DNA of 64,000 bases from JAXHMB01 sp034521755 (GTDB lineage Bacteria; Bacteroidota; Rhodothermia; Balneolales; Balneolaceae). Made by a program: the position numbers and the translations under genes. Shown here one piece after another: positions 47,648-57,312 of this stretch; position 1 is the stretch's first letter; the number at the start of each line of letters is the position of its first letter. Location: NCBI GenBank assembly GCA_034521755.1, contig JAXHMB010000003.1, forward strand, positions 310,001-374,000, given 5' to 3'. The notes below the pieces were generated by a model. That model was not told the origin of the DNA and did no database searches. It saw only the letters and a program-made list of their open reading frames with translations.

Positions 47648-48316
47648 ATGAATTCTGTTAAAGCAATAGCAGCTGTTTTTTCCAAAGACTTACAGACTGA
47701 ACTACGTTCACGGTATGCTCTAAATACCATTCTGGCATTCGTAGGTGCTTCCTTATTACTGATCCTATTTTCTCTAAAAGCAGAACAACTGCCCCCTACT
47801 GCCCAAAGTGGACTAGTCTGGATAATCATACTTTTTGCAGCACTCTCAAGCCTTTCACGCTCTTTTGTGATGGAAACAGAGCGGCAAACCTTTGATTTGC
47901 TGAGACTAAATTATGAAGCCTCAGAAGTTTTTATTGGCAAGCTTTGTTATAATTTTGCCTTTGCTCTGTCGGTAAACATCCTCACTTTTTTATGCTATCT
48001 TTTTTTACTGGATATTCCAATAGTAGATATTACTGCTTTAATACTGACACTTGTATTAGGGACGGCAGGGTTGTCGGGAGTTGCAACTTTGTTGGCAGCT
48101 ATTGTTGCACAAGCAGATAGAAAAGGTGCCATATTCTCGGTACTGGGCCTTCCACTATTATTTCCACTAATCCTTATTTTAGTGCGAACTACTAAAGCGG
48201 CACTCCTGGAAGGACTAACACAAAATTATCTTAACGATTTTTGGGCTCTTTTTGGTTTTGCAGGTGTTACGATAAGTGCAGGAATTTTACTTTTTGATTT
48301 TATTTGGGAAGAATAG
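47648..48316 (+). CDS. ccmB: Heme exporter protein CcmB
   Basis: 222 residues with six hydrophobic segments and the CcmB N-terminal motif FSKDLQTELRSRYALNT, then SLSRSFVMETERQTFDLLRL. CcmB is the permease subunit of the CcmABCD machine for cytochrome c maturation. CcmA, CcmC and CcmD are not in the window. The holB start follows the stop codon without a gap, so the genes are probably translated from one message. Confidence 0.9.
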   Translation: MNSVKAIAAVFSKDLQTELRSRYALNTILAFVGASLLLILFSLKAEQLPPTAQSGLVWIIILFAALSSLSRSFVMETERQTFDLLRLNYEASEVFIGKLCYNFAFALSVNILTFLCYLFLLDIPIVDITALILTLVLGTAGLSGVATLLAAIVAQADRKGAIFSVLGLPLLFPLILILVRTTKAALLEGLTQNYLNDFWALFGFAGVTISAGILLFDFIWEE

Positions 48317-49519
48317 ATGGCTGATTATCAAAATTTAGATTTTACTTTTGGAGACCAGAGGCTGGTTGGACAACCTTTGGCAAGAGAACATATTCAACGT
48401 ATCATCGAATCAGGCAGAATCAGCCATTCTTACCTTTTTTCCGGACCAAAAGGCGTAGGAAAAACAGCTTTTGCACTAGCCTTTGCTGAAGTAATAAATG
48501 GAGTTAGCAACCTAACTGATTTGGCTGATCAAGCCTTCTCAAAAAAATCATCCTGGTTTACTCATCCTGACATCCACACTTTTTTGCCAGTACCAACCGG
48601 CGTTACGGTTGATGAGCTACGTGAGCGACTAGAACTGCTAAAAAAAGACCCTTATGAAATTGTTGATTTCAGCTTACGTCCCTCTCTAGCAGATGATGAT
48701 AGTTCTAAAAATAAACAGGCATTTTATCCCATTAAGTATTTTCATGAGGAAATTCGTCCAAAAGCCTTCTTAAAACCCAATGAAGGACGGAAAACGGTCA
48801 TTATCATGACCGGCATAGAAACCATGCGAAAAGAGGCGGCAAACGCATTCCTCAAACTGCTGGAAGAACCTTCAGAAAACCTCATGTTTTTGCTTACCAC
48901 TAACAATACAGAGGCTTTACTGCCGACTATTATTTCACGCTGTCAGCATATCCAGCTTACGCCACTCAAAACCAAAGAGATTTCGGATGCTTTGGTAAAC
49001 TACGATTCATTACCAGAAGAAGACGCCAATTACCTGGCTCGCGTTTCGGGTGGCAATTATGCTATGACCCGTTTCTTTGATTCGGCATCACTCAAACAAA
49101 CACGGGAAGAAGTCATCGAGTTCTTGCGGTATTCTTATTCTCATGATGCTGTAAAAATCATAGAAGTTTCTAAAAGCTGGCAGAGCGATCACAACATAGA
49201 GGGGCAAATTGCATTGCTCAATATCATGGAAGTTTTCTTGCGTGACCTTATGGTTTACAGAAGTACTCAAAACAGTTCACTCATTACTAATGCAGACCAA
49301 ATTGAGGCCATCAAAAAGTTTTGCGAAGCTCTCAAAGATGCACGAATTGAAGATATGATTACCCACGTGAATAAGGTTAAACCAATGATTCAACAGAACG
49401 TACAGGGCCGGCTGGTATTTACAGCCCTCGCATTTCGTTTTTTTAAACTTATTCGCGGTCTTGATCCGGAAATCACTTCACATGACTCCTGGAAACACTT
49501 ACCCGCACTTTCAGAATAA
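48317..49519 (+). CDS. holB: DNA polymerase III subunit delta'
   Basis: 400 residues, a little longer than the usual 330-390. Clamp-loader AAA+ protein. Walker A GPKGVGKT (43-50) follows SHSYLFSG; the sensor region has ANAFLKLLEEPSENLMFLL and the conserved SRCQHIQL box. The zinc Cys set found in tau/gamma subunits is not evident, which fits delta'. Located between ccmB and dapF with gaps of 0 and 5 bases. Confidence 0.93.
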   Translation: MADYQNLDFTFGDQRLVGQPLAREHIQRIIESGRISHSYLFSGPKGVGKTAFALAFAEVINGVSNLTDLADQAFSKKSSWFTHPDIHTFLPVPTGVTVDELRERLELLKKDPYEIVDFSLRPSLADDDSSKNKQAFYPIKYFHEEIRPKAFLKPNEGRKTVIIMTGIETMRKEAANAFLKLLEEPSENLMFLLTTNNTEALLPTIISRCQHIQLTPLKTKEISDALVNYDSLPEEDANYLARVSGGNYAMTRFFDSASLKQTREEVIEFLRYSYSHDAVKIIEVSKSWQSDHNIEGQIALLNIMEVFLRDLMVYRSTQNSSLITNADQIEAIKKFCEALKDARIEDMITHVNKVKPMIQQNVQGRLVFTALAFRFFKLIRGLDPEITSHDSWKHLPALSE

Positions 49520-49524
49520 CAGTT

Positions 49525-50361
49525 ATGACTAGAAGTAATATTATACCTTTCACTAAAATACAGGGTACCGGTAACGATTTCATTATTATCGATAATAGAG
49601 AAAACCTTGTAACGATTGAGCAAATAATTGAGCTGGCTCCAAAAATGTGTCATCGAACATTCGGCATAGGAGCTGATGGTATCATATTACTAAATAATCC
49701 TTCGGATCCTACACTGGATTATACCATGGTTTACCGTAATGCAGACGGCAGCAATGCCGGAATGTGTGGCAATGGCGCCCGATGCCTGGCTTTGTTCGCC
49801 AATGATCTCGAAATGGGTTCTGAGTTAACCTTCAATGTTCATAAAAATATTTATAAGGCGAAGATCATCGATAAAGAGAATATACAGATCAGTTTTCCAA
49901 TGAAAACCGAGGTAACTGAACTACAGATAGAAGGCCAACCAACTTTATATCAATCACACCCCGGCACCGAACATGTTGTGCTATCTATTGAGCAAGACTT
50001 GTTAGAAAACGAAGAGTACTTGAGAGCTACCGGGAAAAGATTGAGAAATGCTGAGAAATTCCAGCCACCAGGTACCAATGTAAATTTTATGTATGGTGGA
50101 AGTGCCGATTCCTTAAAACTCCAAACCTACGAGCGTGGTGTTGAAGATCTTACTCTTGCCTGTGGAACCGGTGCTATTGCCTCTGCTCTTACCTGGCACC
50201 ATATTCAAGGCAATGAGACATTAAAGAATAACTGTACTGTTCGTGTAAAAGGAGGCGAGCTCACTGTTGAATTTTCTTATGACAAACATAACAATAAATA
50301 TCAGAACATCAGGTTGGCGGGACCTGCTGAACGCGTTTTTTCAGGAGAGTATCATGTATAG
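49525..50361 (+). CDS. dapF: Diaminopimelate epimerase
   Basis: 278 residues. Two catalytic Cys are present: C81 in NAGMCGNGARC and the second in LACGTGAIA near residue 222. N-terminal KIQGTGNDFIIID is the family start. Converts LL-DAP to meso-DAP for lysine and peptidoglycan. The gene overlaps the next gene (T9SS plug) by eight bases, so the two are likely coupled. Confidence 0.96.
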   Translation: MTRSNIIPFTKIQGTGNDFIIIDNRENLVTIEQIIELAPKMCHRTFGIGADGIILLNNPSDPTLDYTMVYRNADGSNAGMCGNGARCLALFANDLEMGSELTFNVHKNIYKAKIIDKENIQISFPMKTEVTELQIEGQPTLYQSHPGTEHVVLSIEQDLLENEEYLRATGKRLRNAEKFQPPGTNVNFMYGGSADSLKLQTYERGVEDLTLACGTGAIASALTWHHIQGNETLKNNCTVRVKGGELTVEFSYDKHNNKYQNIRLAGPAERVFSGEYHV

Positions 50362-51631
50362 AATAGTTGCATTCTTTTTGGCATTAAGCCTGTTGGGCTG
50401 TGCTTCGTCAGGCAGCATCCAACAAGTCAACAATACCCAAAACACTTCTAAAGACCTATTTAAACTGGAAGTGCAGCAAGCACCGCCCAACCATATCCAA
50501 AGCATTCAGCTTTATAGTACAGGATCTAAAAACAATCCGCCCATTATTGCTCTTAACTCATCTCAGAAACTGGTACTTGAATTTGACCATCTCACACAGT
50601 CAGCCAGTCAGTTTAAAATTAAAATCACACATCGCAATAAGGATTGGGGACAAAGTTCCTTGTCTCCAAATTTTTACTTAGACAGTTTTAATGAGTTTTA
50701 TTTTGGCGGCGGCTTAAAGAGTTTTAGTCAACGTCCTTCTTTTTTTCATTACAGTTATGAATTCCCTAATGACCAAATATCTTTTGAAGTAAGTGGTAAC
50801 TACCTGATTGAAGTATTTGATTATCAATCTAATAAACTGCTCTTTTCACTACCATTTTTTATAACTGAAAACAGGGGACAACTATCAACCAGAGTTAATA
50901 GATTATATGCCCAGCGCTCAAATTTCCGATTAGAACACCAGTTATTTAGCCGTTATCTATATCCAGCTTTTATAGAGAACCCACAATTCAATCTCTCCTT
51001 TTCTTATGTACAAAATCAGTTTTGGGGACGTACAAAAACAGTATCCATATTTGATACGGCCACACCCGGAGAAGTGAACTTTCACTTAGGCAGAAGAGAA
51101 TCATTTATAGGTGATTTTGAATTTAATGCACTCAATTTGGCAAATATCGAAGCCGACGGGAAGCAAATAGTCGAAGTACAACAAGATGTAATCCCGCCAA
51201 AAGTTATTTTGCGACGAGATATTGAGAACCTGGATCCACCTCCCCGCTTTTTACCTGACCCCAGGCTGGGTTTAGCAATTGATGATCGAAGTGCCTCCTA
51301 TGCTCGTGTACAATTCAAGCTTGAAGCGGATCAGTCTATTTCGGGAAGTGAAAGTATATATCTTGTTGGAGATTTCAACGAATGGATGATTTCTGAAAAA
51401 AACCGGATGAAACGCAACGAAAGTTCTGGATTATGGGAAGGAGAAGCATTGATAAAACAAGGATTTTATGCCTATAAATATGCGATTGTAAAAAATGGGG
51501 CTATCAATGCACTAAGCCTGGACAGAGGGTTTTCTGAAAACAGTCAAAACTATCTCACCTTTATTTATTATAAGGATCCCTCAAGAAACTATGACCGACT
51601 TTTAAAAGTGGTGCAAACCAAATCAAAATAA
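50354..51631 (+). CDS. T9SS plug protein (DUF5103 family), lipoprotein
   Basis: 425 residues from the ATG at 50354, which has AGGAGAG upstream and yields a lipobox LLGC (Cys16); a longer frame from 50267 overlaps dapF and lacks a leader. The body has the DUF5103 pattern: LEFDHLTQSASQFKIKITH with HRNKDW, SPNFYLDSFNEFYFG and NYLIEVFDYQSNKLLFSLPF. The last 90 residues resemble an early-set/CBM48-like beta-sandwich (YLVGDFNEW, FYAYKYAIV). The F. johnsoniae Plug protein of this family closes the SprA pore from the periplasmic side. SprA is encoded at 31-38 kb. Confidence 0.88.
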   Translation: MYRIVAFFLALSLLGCASSGSIQQVNNTQNTSKDLFKLEVQQAPPNHIQSIQLYSTGSKNNPPIIALNSSQKLVLEFDHLTQSASQFKIKITHRNKDWGQSSLSPNFYLDSFNEFYFGGGLKSFSQRPSFFHYSYEFPNDQISFEVSGNYLIEVFDYQSNKLLFSLPFFITENRGQLSTRVNRLYAQRSNFRLEHQLFSRYLYPAFIENPQFNLSFSYVQNQFWGRTKTVSIFDTATPGEVNFHLGRRESFIGDFEFNALNLANIEADGKQIVEVQQDVIPPKVILRRDIENLDPPPRFLPDPRLGLAIDDRSASYARVQFKLEADQSISGSESIYLVGDFNEWMISEKNRMKRNESSGLWEGEALIKQGFYAYKYAIVKNGAINALSLDRGFSENSQNYLTFIYYKDPSRNYDRLLKVVQTKSK

Positions 51632-51661
51632 AAAGGAACTCCAATTCTGAAGTTCCTTTTT
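51630..51661. terminator. Bidirectional rho-independent terminator
   Basis: AAAAAGGAACT (51630-51640) pairs with AGTTCCTTTTT (51651-51661) around a ten-base loop. The A and T runs serve both strands, between the convergent plug gene and the barrel-protein gene. Confidence 0.9.
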
Positions 51662-51680
51662 GAAATTTGAAACTATAAAA

Positions 51681-54600
51681 CTAGAAATCAATTCCTATCG
51701 AGATGTAGTGAACAGCATCTCCACCAAATCCATCTCTATAGTAAGGCCAAGCCACGTCATATCTTAGTGGTAAGCCCAGTAATATAGTACGCAACCCAAA
51801 CCCAGCACCAATTAAAACATCACCCTGTGGGGCAGGAAGTACTCCATACTGATCCCGATTTATATCAAAATCAGCAGGTTTCTCTGAAAGAAAATCACCA
51901 TTACTTTGATCCAAGAATATTTTATTGTTATCTCGTACCCTAAAATCCAGCTCATCTTCATTAGTGGCATATACTTCACTTGACCCATCAATAAAGTTTA
52001 CTTCAAATGGTATACTTTGTCCCCACGCCGTACCTGCATCAACAAATGCTGCACCTGTTAAATTATACAATGGAAGGATGGGAATCGGGCCGGGTAGTAT
52101 CGCAGCAAATAATGGGAACCTAAATTCAGCATTGGCTAGAGCAAATCTATCTCCACTGTATGGCATTGTACCCATATCCACGCAGCGGTAAGGCTGGCTG
52201 GGTAAAGAAGGTGTCACCTAATTTATCAATAGGTAATGAATTCCCTTCAAATCGAGAGTTTATCCAACCTAATCGGCCACCCAGAAAAAAGTTTTGAGAG
52301 TCTTGTCCATAAGAGGCAGCCCCGGAGCCTCTTACTGCAAATGTATAACCGCTGCCCAGATTAAAATACTTACGAAAGTCCCCTAATACAGAAGCAAATT
52401 CGAGTGATCCAAGAGGAGGGCTACCGGTTACACTTAAAGAATATCTTGATCCCGCCCTCGGAGTAAGGAACCCTGGCAACGTATTGTCATTTGTATAAAT
52501 AATTTGAGGATATAAAAAAGTAGAAGATTCATTTTGTCCCTGACCAACTCCAACTGAACTTATATCCTGATTTAACGATACTGCTGACAAGTTGAAATCA
52601 AACCTCCTGAATTTATCTAATGGATATCGGGCTGTAACAGAAGCAGCCAGCGTACTGAAATCTAAACACACTCCCTGCAAAAGTCTGGAACTGGCTTGAT
52701 GAATGAGATACATTAAACAGCCAGTTTGTTCTTTGTTTTAAGTATGCATACTGTAAAAAATAATTACTGTTACGCAGATCAAAAACCAGGTTAGAGCCAA
52801 ATGATATTTGGTGATTCCCGAGCAAGTCGCTGAAAACGATTTGGGTAAGACCCGTGGCTCCAAATGTAGTCGAAAAGTTCCCCCCTGCATAAACAATGTC
52901 TGTAGAAAACTTCAGTCTATATTCTCTAGGCTGATATCTACCATCTTCTGTTCTATTATTCTTCAGAGCAAATACGTCTTCTTCTAAGTATTTTGCCGTA
53001 AATGTGGTGTCTTCAGATACTTCACTATCAAATACATAATTTCTGAAATCAATTTCTTGCTCGGCTGTTTTTGTTGTATCTGAGATGGTGGAATCACTTT
53101 CAGCCTTTACACCTTCTTTGCCAGCCTGCTTATTATTCCTAGTTTGAAGTTTGACTCAGCGATTCTGCATCTGAAACCATATATGCATATGTAGAAGTGC
53201 CGGCAACAGCCAGCATTTCTTGAAGATAACCTACAGCAGGTACTCGTTGTGCTTCGGTCTCATTAGCTCGCCGCTGGGCCCAGTGATTATCAGTAAGCTC
53301 CGTATCCTTTTTTCTGGAAAAGGGAGACCGAACCAAGAATACATCGGTATATCCTTCGTTTATAGAATTCACCGCAAGCCGGCTACCATCAGAACTTATT
53401 GACATTTGCAATACACCTGTCTGAAGATTGGTTAAAGGAGCTATTGTTCTATCAGAAAGATTTAACTCATAAACATTGGGGATTCCATTTTTATCTGAAA
53501 TATAAATGAGTCTGCCATCACGAGTAGTTGCAGCCTGATATTCATTCCATTTAGGCGTTTTGGTTAATCGTGTTGCTTCTTCGGAACCCAATTCAACTGA
53601 ATAGATATCGGTACTATACATGTAATCTTCAGCAAGCAGCTTTGTATTTCTTTTTAACTTGTTAAGTGAGACATTATCACCACGTGCTGAAGTAAAATAA
53701 ATGGTTTTAGAATCTGCAGACCAAGCAGGTTCATAGTCTGAAATTACATCATTTGTAACATTGCTAAATTCACGGGTTTCAATATTGTAGACAAATATAT
53801 CCTGAAAAGGTCCGATACTTCCATCAAAAGCTATTTTGTTCCCATCGGGCGACCATGCCACAGAACCCATGGCATCAAGCTTGGGAAACTGAACCTTTTG
53901 TACATTCCCGGTTTCATAATCAACAATAGCCAGATTATCAGACCCTTTGGTTTTTGTTGAAAGTGTAATTTTGCTACCATCGGGCGACCAGCTCAGATTA
54001 GGTTCGAGAATATTCAATTCTTCAAAATTGATATTATCTCCACCTTTTATAATGGTCTTTATTTTTTCACCGGTAATAGCATTTATAACAACTACATCAA
54101 GAAATCCACGTTCATTGGTTATGAGAGCTACCTTATCTCCCTGAGGGGATACCGATGGACTTGTATTATAAGTACCTGCTTTACCTCTTTCAGTCAACAA
54201 AGTAGCAAAGTTCCCTATCTGCTCTCTCTCTGCCACCTCTGGGAGATACCTTTCTCTATAATAATCTTTCCATCTGGAACTCAACTCACTGACAGAGAGA
54301 CCTAAAGAACGGCGAAAAGCCCCTTCAATGCTTCGCAGGTTTCTCAAATTCTGCATAATTTCACGAATTTTTTGACGGCCATACTCCTCTACAATAAAGT
54401 TCCAAAGTGATTGACCTCCTCGGTAAGCCAAATATCCCTGTAGCCTAGAAAGGTTAGGTAAATAATCATTAATGATTGCATCACGAATAAACATATCGCT
54501 GTTTGTATCCCAGCCGTTTGCCTCATATTCTGATAAGCCTTCACTAAACCATAAAGGAATTTGAAGTCTAACATTTCCACTAATTAAGGACTGTGCGCTA

Positions 54601-55085
54601 CCTCCATAAAACATATCATTTATTACAGCATGTACTAGCTCATGCTGTAGAGTACTTCTAAATTCAGTGTAATTTCCACTGAAAGGCATGGTAATTCTAT
54701 TCTTAAAAAGATCAGTTACACCACCAATGCCTTCAGCACTCGTAGGCAAAGAAACAACATTGGTTTGAGAAAAGTCATTATGAGAATCGTAAATAATTAC
54801 TTCAATACGATCAGCAATTTGATGGCCAAAATCTTCACTTATTTGCTCAAGTGAGGCCTCAAGGTTAATCGCTGCAAAATTTGCCAAATCATAGTTCTTA
54901 CTTTGGTAGTAGTACACATCAAAGTGCTCAGACTGAATATACTTCCAGTCAAAGTTTTTATATTGAACCCTGTTTTTACCAAAAGAAAAGTATTGGGCGG
55001 TAGCTTCCCCTGCACTACTTACAAAAAAGAGTATCAATAATAATATTGTAAGATAGTTTGTGGAAGAATAAAGAGACTTTTTCAT
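51681..55085 (-). pseudogene. Peptidase-MA / TolB-like beta-propeller / outer-membrane beta-barrel fusion, frame broken three times
   Basis: The ATG at 55085 gives a signal peptide ending GEATAQ. An intact frame to 53139 encodes a gluzincin peptidase (HELVHAV with a downstream Glu in WFSEGLSEY) and then WD40/TolB-like repeats (SPQGDKVAL, SPDGSKITL, SPDGNKIAF, SADSKTIYF). After breaks at about 53140-53156, 52630-52690 and 52150-52175, three further frames encode a linker and an outer-membrane barrel that ends YISIGIDF with a terminal Phe. Each break equals one extra or two missing bases. The intact protein would be about 1120 residues. Probably surface-bound; function unknown. Errors or decay cannot be told apart here. 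Confidence 0.75.
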
Positions 55086-55115
55086 AATGATAAAATTATA
55101 AATATGTCGGTTCAA

Positions 55116-57293
55116 TTAAGTATCAGCCAATTTTAAATCAATTTGGCGCTTTTCTTTATCTGTATTAACGACTGTAACTCTAATTTCTTTCCCTAACTGA
55201 TATTTTTTTCCATTAGAACGTCCTACCAAACAGTGTCGTTTCTCATCATACTGATAATAATCATCCGTTAAATCACTTACTCTTACCATACCTTCGCAGT
55301 GAATATCTTTTAGATCAACAAAGATGCCGCTTTCCATGACGCCACTGATGACCCCATCAAAACTGTCACCGATATGATCACTTAAATATTCAACCTGCTT
55401 CAGCTTTATGGAATCACGTTCGGCACCGATGGCTGATCGTTCTTTCTCACTGCAATGGGTACCATGTTTTTTAAGCTCGGAGTATGAGTACCCCGGCTTG
55501 CCAGCAGCGTAACTTTTAAGCTGACGATGTACAATCACATCAGGATAACGTCGAATAGGACTGGTAAAGTGTGCATAGTTCTTAAATCCAAGTCCAAAGT
55601 GGCCAATATTATCAGGACTATATTCTGCTTTAGCCATTGCTCTAAGCATCAGGTCATTAACCGTAAGCTCAAGCGAGGTATCTTCAACGTCCTTCAGTAA
55701 CGTATTGATGGCTTTTGAACTAACAGTCTTACTATCTAATCGAAAGTCAATGCCAATAGGCTTCACATTTTCTTCAATGTTTCGAAGCTTTTCTATGTCC
55801 GGCTTGTCATGGATACGATAGAAAAATGGAAACAAGTCTTTCGTCTTCTTCTTATTGGATTGTTTCCGCAGATTTTCAATATGAATAGCTACCGTACGAT
55901 TGGCCATTAACATACATTCCTCTACCAATCGGTGTACAAACAATCTTTCCTTCAGCTTTACATCAATTGGCTTGCCATTTTCATCTAAAACAAATTTTGG
56001 TTCAGGTGTATCAAAGTTAATACTTCCTTCCGTGAAACGTTTGTCAATAAGAGTATGCGCAAGCTTAGCTGCAGACTGCATTTGGATACTAAATTCACTT
56101 TGCGCACCGTCTAATACTTCCTGGGCCTGTTCGTAAGTAAATCGATGTTTGGAATGAATTACCGTTTCTTCAATACTGTAATCGACAAGCTTACCATTGG
56201 GGGCAATCTCCATAAAACAACTGTAGGTCAGTTTGTCTTCGTGTGGACGCAGACTGCAAACACCGTTACTTAGTTTTTCTGGCAACATAGGAATTACTCT
56301 ATCTACCAAGTATACACTTGTTGCACGATTGTAAGCTTCGTTATCTAAGATTGAATTTCGAGGCATATAATAAGTAACATCTGCAATGTGTACTCCCAGA
56401 TAATAATTGCCATTGTTCAATATTTTGATACTTATGGCATCATCAAAATCTTTGGCGTCATCCGGATCAATGGTAAAAATAACCTCATCTCGCAAGTCTT
56501 TACGCCTGGCAACTTCTTTTTCTGGAATCTCATAAGGAATGTCTTCTGCAAAGTCTTCAACTTCTTTTGGAAAAGGCGCTTTAATCTGGTTTTCGGCAAG
56601 AATAGATAAAATATTAGCATCATTGGTGCCTTGTTCACCCAGAACCTGAACTATTTTAGCTTCAGGCAAAGATTTAGGATGAACCCAGTCCACCAGTTCA
56701 AAAATAACCTTATCTCCGGAATTGGCGTCATGTATATTCTCAGGGAGAACAAAGAAATCCGTGTGGGCTGATTTCTCATCAGGTTTTATTAAGAAATTTT
56801 TCTTTCCCTGTTTCACCAGCGTTCCAACAAAAATTTCTCTGCCACGCTCCAGGATGTTAACAATCTTTCCTTTGCGTCTGTCTCCCTTTCCTTTATCCTG
56901 AAATAGTTTTACCTCTACTTCATCATCCTGAAGAGCTGTTCCCAAATGTTTATTACTTATAAGAACGTCTTCTTCAAAACGATCACAGATTAAATATCCC
57001 GTACCTCGTCGGCTAATATCAATTTTGCCAATTACAATACTCGAATCCTGTGGCCGCTTTTTTCGGTTATCTTGAGAACCATTAGGAGAAAGCTGTATGG
57101 CACCACCCTCTTTCTTAACGATTAAATCTTTGTCGAACAAACTATTTATCGCACCCTTTAGCTTATTATTCTCCTTTTTACTTTTAACTCTCAAGATATT
57201 TTTCAGAACTCCAAAAGGCAGTACTGCCTCCGGATTTTTCTGTAGTATCTCTAAAATTATATCTTCAAATGTTTCTTTGTTATTACTTGTCAT
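55116..57293 (-). CDS. rnr: Ribonuclease R
   Basis: 725 residues. Order of domains: N-terminal winged helix (1-65), two cold-shock/OB domains (about 85-230), the RNB catalytic domain (about 255-590) with FTIDPDDAKDFDDAISI carrying the metal-binding Asp residues and HFTSPIRRYPDVIVHRQL, and a C-terminal S1 domain (about 640-722) starting GDSFDGVISGVMESGIFV. 3'-5' exoribonuclease for structured RNA. It lies 19 bases after tamB ends. The next gene begins 31 bases downstream. Confidence 0.96.
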   Translation of the reverse strand: MTSNNKETFEDIILEILQKNPEAVLPFGVLKNILRVKSKKENNKLKGAINSLFDKDLIVKKEGGAIQLSPNGSQDNRKKRPQDSSIVIGKIDISRRGTGYLICDRFEEDVLISNKHLGTALQDDEVEVKLFQDKGKGDRRKGKIVNILERGREIFVGTLVKQGKKNFLIKPDEKSAHTDFFVLPENIHDANSGDKVIFELVDWVHPKSLPEAKIVQVLGEQGTNDANILSILAENQIKAPFPKEVEDFAEDIPYEIPEKEVARRKDLRDEVIFTIDPDDAKDFDDAISIKILNNGNYYLGVHIADVTYYMPRNSILDNEAYNRATSVYLVDRVIPMLPEKLSNGVCSLRPHEDKLTYSCFMEIAPNGKLVDYSIEETVIHSKHRFTYEQAQEVLDGAQSEFSIQMQSAAKLAHTLIDKRFTEGSINFDTPEPKFVLDENGKPIDVKLKERLFVHRLVEECMLMANRTVAIHIENLRKQSNKKKTKDLFPFFYRIHDKPDIEKLRNIEENVKPIGIDFRLDSKTVSSKAINTLLKDVEDTSLELTVNDLMLRAMAKAEYSPDNIGHFGLGFKNYAHFTSPIRRYPDVIVHRQLKSYAAGKPGYSYSELKKHGTHCSEKERSAIGAERDSIKLKQVEYLSDHIGDSFDGVISGVMESGIFVDLKDIHCEGMVRVSDLTDDYYQYDEKRHCLVGRSNGKKYQLGKEIRVTVVNTDKEKRQIDLKLADT

Positions 57294-57312
57294 TAAATAA
57301 ACTTATCTATTT

